Program-made: the position numbers and the translations under genes
Source: Streptomyces typhae
GTDB taxonomy: Bacteria; Actinomycetota; Actinomycetes; Streptomycetales; Streptomycetaceae
Direction: 5' to 3'
DNA: 64,000 bases
NCBI RefSeq assembly: GCF_009755605.1
Contig: NZ_WPNZ01000003.1
Coordinates: forward strand, 434,001-498,000
Notes under the pieces: model-generated
What the model was told of the DNA's origin: nothing
Database searches by the model: none
What the model saw: the letters and a program-made list of their open reading frames with translations, nothing else
In this document: in pieces, positions 60,465-64,000 of the stretch
Layout of the letters: every line of letters begins with the position of its first letter
How positions within the stretch are numbered: position 1 is the stretch's first letter

Positions 60465-61336
60465 GCGGAGGGCCCCGGCCCGGACGCGGAGGGCCCCGGC
60501 CCCGGACCGCCGCGGGAGCCCCGCGCCGCCCGCACCCGCAGCTTCCACGGCATGACGACCGACTCAAGCTGCACCATCAGGCTCATCTTGGACTCGCCGA
60601 CGGTGCGGTCCTCGAAGTGGATCGGGACCTCCATGACGTCGAAGCCGTGGCGCAGCGCGCGGTACTTCGTCTCGACCTGGAAGCTGTAGCCCGCGCTGTC
60701 GACGCTGCGGAGGTCCACGGCGTGCACGGCGTCGGCGCGCCACAGGTTGAAGCCGCCGGTGATGTCGCGGACGCGGGTGCCGAGGATGGTGCCCGCGTAG
60801 GCGTTGGCCCAGCGGGAGAGGAGCTTGCGGTGGGCGCCCCAGGCGTCGGAGAGGGTGCCGCCCTGCACGTACCGGCTGCCGACGACGACCCCGGCGTCCG
60901 TGGCGAGGGCGACGCCGAGCAGTTCGGGGACCTTCTCCACGGGGTGGCTGCCGTCGGCGTCCATCTGTAGTACGTAGCGCGCGCCGCCCTCGACGGCCTT
61001 GGCCATGCCCGCGGCGTAGGCCCGGCCGAGGCCGTCCTTCTCGGTGCGGTGCAGCACGCTCATGCGGCGGCGGCCCGACATCTCCTGGTGGCGCCGGGCG
61101 CAGTCCTCGGCGATCTCGCCGGTGCCGTCGGGGCTGGAGTCGTCGACGACGAGCAGGCGCAGGCCGGCGAGGGGCAGCGCGAGCAGCGCGTCGGCCATGC
61201 CGGGCAGGTTCCCCGCCTCGTTGTACGTCGGCATGACCACGGTCAGCGGTGTGGCGGCCCACTCCTCGGGCAGCCGTCCGGCGCCGAGCACCTGGACCGC
61301 GCGCTCCGCCGCGTCCAGCGGACTTGCTTCTGTCAT
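60461..61336 (-). CDS. Polyprenol-phosphate mannose synthase-like GT2
   Basis: A 291-residue GT2 enzyme of the dolichol-phosphate mannose synthase type, lacking the C-terminal membrane domain found in some relatives. Motifs: TVVMPTYNEAGNLPGMADAL, VVDDSSPDGTGEIAE, KDGLGRAYAAGMAKA, the metal site LQMDADGSHP near 125, VGSRYVQGG and ITGGFNLWRADA. It would transfer a sugar from a nucleotide donor to polyprenyl phosphate at the inner membrane face. I chose the ATG at 61336, preceded by AGGGTAGG. It is first in a three-gene unit with gtrA and the GT-C-like gene. Confidence 0.9.
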   Translation of the reverse strand: MTEASPLDAAERAVQVLGAGRLPEEWAATPLTVVMPTYNEAGNLPGMADALLALPLAGLRLLVVDDSSPDGTGEIAEDCARRHQEMSGRRRMSVLHRTEKDGLGRAYAAGMAKAVEGGARYVLQMDADGSHPVEKVPELLGVALATDAGVVVGSRYVQGGTLSDAWGAHRKLLSRWANAYAGTILGTRVRDITGGFNLWRADAVHAVDLRSVDSAGYSFQVETKYRALRHGFDVMEVPIHFEDRTVGESKMSLMVQLESVVMPWKLRVRAARGSRGGPGPGPSASGPGPSA

Positions 61337-61463
61337 CGGCCTACCCTGCGACCTTCCCGGCGTCCACGCCGACGGTTCCGTCCCGACCTGTCCGTCAGAC
61401 AATCGCATCTACCGTAGCCCAAATGCCGGAATTAACGGCATAATGCCACCCGCATCACCCGTT

Positions 61464-61529
61464 CCGCAGACGTCTCGCAGGCGTCCTGCGGACGTCCCGC
61501 AGACGTTCCGCGGACGTCCCGCACACTTC
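61464..61529. repeat. 11-bp tandem repeat, six units
   Basis: Six consecutive 11-base units (61464, 61475, 61486, 61497, 61508, 61519) built on CCGCAGACGTC, most keeping ACGT. They lie between the glutamate dehydrogenase stop and the mannose synthase start. The period is close to one DNA turn, so identical faces line up on one side of the helix. Confidence 0.88.
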
Positions 61530-61583
61530 CATGTATCCCGTACGGCGCCGAAAACGCCGCCCCCGGGAACGTACGACGTACGG

Positions 61584-64000
61584 TCAGGAGTGCGTGCGCA
61601 GCAGCGTCCGCATCGTCCGCATGGCCACCGACAGGTTGGCCAGGTCGAAGGCGTCGGAGCCCTGGATCTCCTCCAGGGTCGTCCGGGCCCGGCTGAGGAT
61701 CGCCGCGTTCTTCTCCTCCCACGCCTTGAACCGCTGCTCGGGCGTGGCCTCGCCGTTCCCGACGGCGAGCACGTCGGCCGTCAGGGCGGCGTGCGCCGCG
61801 TACAGGTCCTCGCGGATCGAGGCCCGCGCCATCGACTGCCAGCGGTCGGCCCGCGGCAGCTCGATGATCCGGTCCATGAGCTGGGTGATCCGCAGCCGGT
61901 CCGCGAGGTCGTAGTAGACCTCGGCGACGGCCATCGGCTCCTTGCCCATGCGGTCCGCCACGGCGACGATGTCGAGCGAGGGGAAGGCCGAGGAGAAGCC
62001 CGCGACCCGCTGGGCCAGGTCGTCCGGGACGCCCGCCGCGGTCAGCTCCTCGCGGATGTTCTCGTACCACTCCAGGTCGGAGCCGCGCATGAGCTTCGGC
62101 AGCTCGTCCCACACCCGGGCGACGCCGTCGCTGAAGAACTCGATGGTCTCGGCGAGCTGGAGCGGCTGCGGCCGGTTGTTGAGCAGCCAGCGCGTGCCGC
62201 GCTCGACGAGCCTGCGGCAGTGCAGCCGCACCCGCGTCTGGACGTCGGCGGCCACGACGTTGTCCAGCGACTCCACGGCGTCCCAGACCTCGCCGAGCCC
62301 GAAGATCTCCCGCGCGGCGAGCTGCGCCCGCACGATCTCCTCGAGGGACGCCCCGGTCTCCTCGCGCAGGCGGTGCAGGAACGTCGAACCGCCGGAGTTG
62401 ACCGTGTCGTTGACCAGGACGGTGGTGACGATCTCGCGGCGCAGCGCGTGCCCGTCGATCTGGTCGAGGAACTGCTCGCGCAGCGCCTGCGGGAAGTACG
62501 CGTGCAGCAGCCTGCGCAGGTACTCGTCGTCGGGCAGCGTGGTCTGGATCAGCTCCTCCGCCGTCACGATCTTCGTGTAGGCGAGCAGCACGGCCAGCTC
62601 GGGCTGGGCCAGGCCGCGGCCGGAGGAGAGCAGCTCGCGGATCTGCCGGTCGTTGGGCAGGAACTCCAGGGACCGGTCCAGCTGCCCCTCGCGCCCGAGC
62701 CGCCGCATGAACCGCTGGTGGGCGTGGAGCAGCGAGGGCGCCTCGAAGACGGAGTTGGCGAGCGCCGTGTTCTGCGCGTAGTTGTTCCGCAGCACGAGGT
62801 GGCCGACCTCGTCGGTCATCTCGGCGAGCAGCTTGTTGCGCTGCTTGACCGTCATGTCCCCGGCCTGCACCACGGCGTTCAGCAGGATCTTGATGTTCAC
62901 CTCGTGGTCGGAGGTGTCCACGCCTGCGCTGTTGTCGATGGCGTCCGTGTTGACGCGTCCGCCCGCGCGGGCGAACTCGATCCGGCCGAGCTGAGTGAGC
63001 CCCAGGTTGCCGCCCTCGCCGACGACCTTCACGCGCAGGTCGGCGCCGTCGACGCGGATGGCGTCGTTGGCCTTGTCGCCGACGTCCGCGTGCGACTCGG
63101 TGCCCGACTTCACGTAGGTGCCGATGCCGCCGTTCCACAGCAGGTCGACCGGCGCCTTCAGGATGGCCTGCATCAGGTCGGCGGGGGTCATCTTGGCCCC
63201 GGACTCGATGCCGAGCGCCTCGCGGATGTGCGCGTTGAGCTGGATGGCCTTGGCCGAGCGCGGGAAGACGCCGCCGCCCGCGGAAAGCAGCTCCTTGTTG
63301 TAGTCGGCCCAGCTGGAGCGGGGCAGCTCGAACAGACGGCGGCGCTCGGCGTAGGAGGTGGCCGCGTCCGGGTTCGGGTCGATGAAGATGTGCCGGTGGT
63401 CGAAGGCCGCGACCAGGCGGATGTGCTCGGAGAGCAGCATGCCGTTGCCGAACACGTCACCGGACATGTCGCCGACGCCGACGACGGTGAAGTCCTCGGT
63501 CTGGGTGTCGCAGCCCAGCTCCCTGAAGTGCCGCTTCACGGACTCCCAGGCGCCGCGGGCGGTGATGCCCATGCCCTTGTGGTCGTAGCCCGCGGAGCCG
63601 CCGGAGGCGAACGCGTCCCCGAGCCAGAAGTTGTACGACTCGGCGACCTCGTTGGCGATGTCGGAGAACGTCGCCGTGCCCTTGTCGGCCGCGACCACCA
63701 GATAGGTGTCGTCCTCGTCGTGCCGGACGACGTCGGCCGGGGGCACGACCTCGCCCGCGACGAGGTTGTCGGTGATGTCGAGCAGCGCCGAGATGAACGT
63801 CTTGTAGCAGGCGACGCCCTCCGCGAGCCAGGCGTCGCGGTCCACGGACGGGTCGGGCAGCTGCTTGGCGACGAAGCCGCCCTTCGCGCCCACCGGCACG
63901 ATCACGGTGTTCTTCACCATCTGCGCCTTGACCAGGCCGAGGATCTCCGTACGGAAGTCCTCGCGCCGGTCGGACCAGCGCAGACCGCCGCGGGCGACCT
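61584..64000 (-). CDS. gdh: NAD-specific glutamate dehydrogenase, large type (C-terminal half)
   Basis: Catalytic and C-terminal part (805 residues) of the very large NAD-dependent glutamate dehydrogenase, a family of about 1,600 residues first described from Streptomyces clavuligerus. The start lies beyond base 64000. The frame enters with VARGGLRWSDRREDFRTEIL and QMVKNTVIVPVGAKGGF, the substrate-binding Lys region, then GDMSGDVFGNGML (the NAD-domain lead) and NADHRHIF-like AAFDHRHIFIDPNPD. DLLWNGGIGTYVK and RVNTDAIDNSAGVDTSDHEV follow. The C-terminal 400 residues are helical. The enzyme converts glutamate to 2-oxoglutarate and ammonia and mostly serves glutamate breakdown. It is unrelated to the surface polymer genes. 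Confidence 0.96.
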   Translation of the reverse strand, partial: VARGGLRWSDRREDFRTEILGLVKAQMVKNTVIVPVGAKGGFVAKQLPDPSVDRDAWLAEGVACYKTFISALLDITDNLVAGEVVPPADVVRHDEDDTYLVVAADKGTATFSDIANEVAESYNFWLGDAFASGGSAGYDHKGMGITARGAWESVKRHFRELGCDTQTEDFTVVGVGDMSGDVFGNGMLLSEHIRLVAAFDHRHIFIDPNPDAATSYAERRRLFELPRSSWADYNKELLSAGGGVFPRSAKAIQLNAHIREALGIESGAKMTPADLMQAILKAPVDLLWNGGIGTYVKSGTESHADVGDKANDAIRVDGADLRVKVVGEGGNLGLTQLGRIEFARAGGRVNTDAIDNSAGVDTSDHEVNIKILLNAVVQAGDMTVKQRNKLLAEMTDEVGHLVLRNNYAQNTALANSVFEAPSLLHAHQRFMRRLGREGQLDRSLEFLPNDRQIRELLSSGRGLAQPELAVLLAYTKIVTAEELIQTTLPDDEYLRRLLHAYFPQALREQFLDQIDGHALRREIVTTVLVNDTVNSGGSTFLHRLREETGASLEEIVRAQLAAREIFGLGEVWDAVESLDNVVAADVQTRVRLHCRRLVERGTRWLLNNRPQPLQLAETIEFFSDGVARVWDELPKLMRGSDLEWYENIREELTAAGVPDDLAQRVAGFSSAFPSLDIVAVADRMGKEPMAVAEVYYDLADRLRITQLMDRIIELPRADRWQSMARASIREDLYAAHAALTADVLAVGNGEATPEQRFKAWEEKNAAILSRARTTLEEIQGSDAFDLANLSVAMRTMRTLLRTHS

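Noticed and set aside
1..64000. Integrated element, insertion sequence or attachment site
   Set aside because: No transposase, integrase, terminal inverted repeats or tRNA-associated direct repeats were seen anywhere in the window.

Overview
The window is about 72% G+C by eye, has codon third positions that are almost always G or C, starts genes often with GTG or TTG, and carries a gene order I recognise from Streptomyces chromosomes: ssrA-smpB-S41 protease-ftsX-ftsE, then prfB, then two membrane Ser/Thr kinases that resemble PkaB and PkaA, and a very large NAD-dependent glutamate dehydrogenase at the right edge. It is core-chromosome Streptomyces or a close relative. I see no prophage, insertion sequence, rRNA, tRNA or CRISPR array.

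Layout. 1-467: the 5' part of a NarK-type nitrate/nitrite transporter with an apparent frameshift. 0.7-6.8 kb: a proline-rich membrane protein and a group of uncharacterised cytoplasmic, secreted and lipoprotein genes, four of them closely spaced on the minus strand behind a perfect 24-bp palindrome. 6.9-11.1 kb: a LysR regulator divergent from an MFS transporter, then a D-alanyl-D-alanine carboxypeptidase. 11.2-19.7 kb: tmRNA and SmpB (ribosome rescue), S41 protease, FtsEX (septal wall hydrolase control), a small zinc-ribbon membrane protein, a sortase substrate, release factor 2 and the first kinase. 19.8-25.8 kb: the second kinase and a divergent FHA/FtsK-like protein. 26.4-30.2 kb: a three-gene sugar ABC importer without its own ATPase.

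30.3-61.3 kb is mostly one cell-surface polymer region. It holds a glycosyltransferase fused to a Stealth phosphotransferase, three proteins with CDP-glycerol glycerophosphotransferase (TagF-like) domains joined to GT2 or GT2-like domains, two further GT2 proteins, a GalE epimerase, a TagGH-type ABC exporter, two paralogous polytopic membrane proteins of GT-C type, a GtrA flippase-like protein and a polyprenol-phosphate mannose synthase. Together these could build, modify and export a teichoic-acid-like polymer with phosphodiester links and sugar decorations.

Inside this region sits a separate block (45.1-52.4 kb): an imine-reductase-like oxidoreductase, a MacB/FtsX-type ABC transporter, a convergent LuxR-type response regulator and histidine kinase, a tiny two-helix membrane protein and a TetR regulator. 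The ABC operon and the kinase operon share a 20-bp imperfect palindrome at nearly the same distance from a candidate -10 box, which suggests that one regulator controls both.

A second theme is short tandem duplications (11-32 bp) at gene boundaries. Several copy a stop codon, a ribosome binding site or the last codons of a gene.
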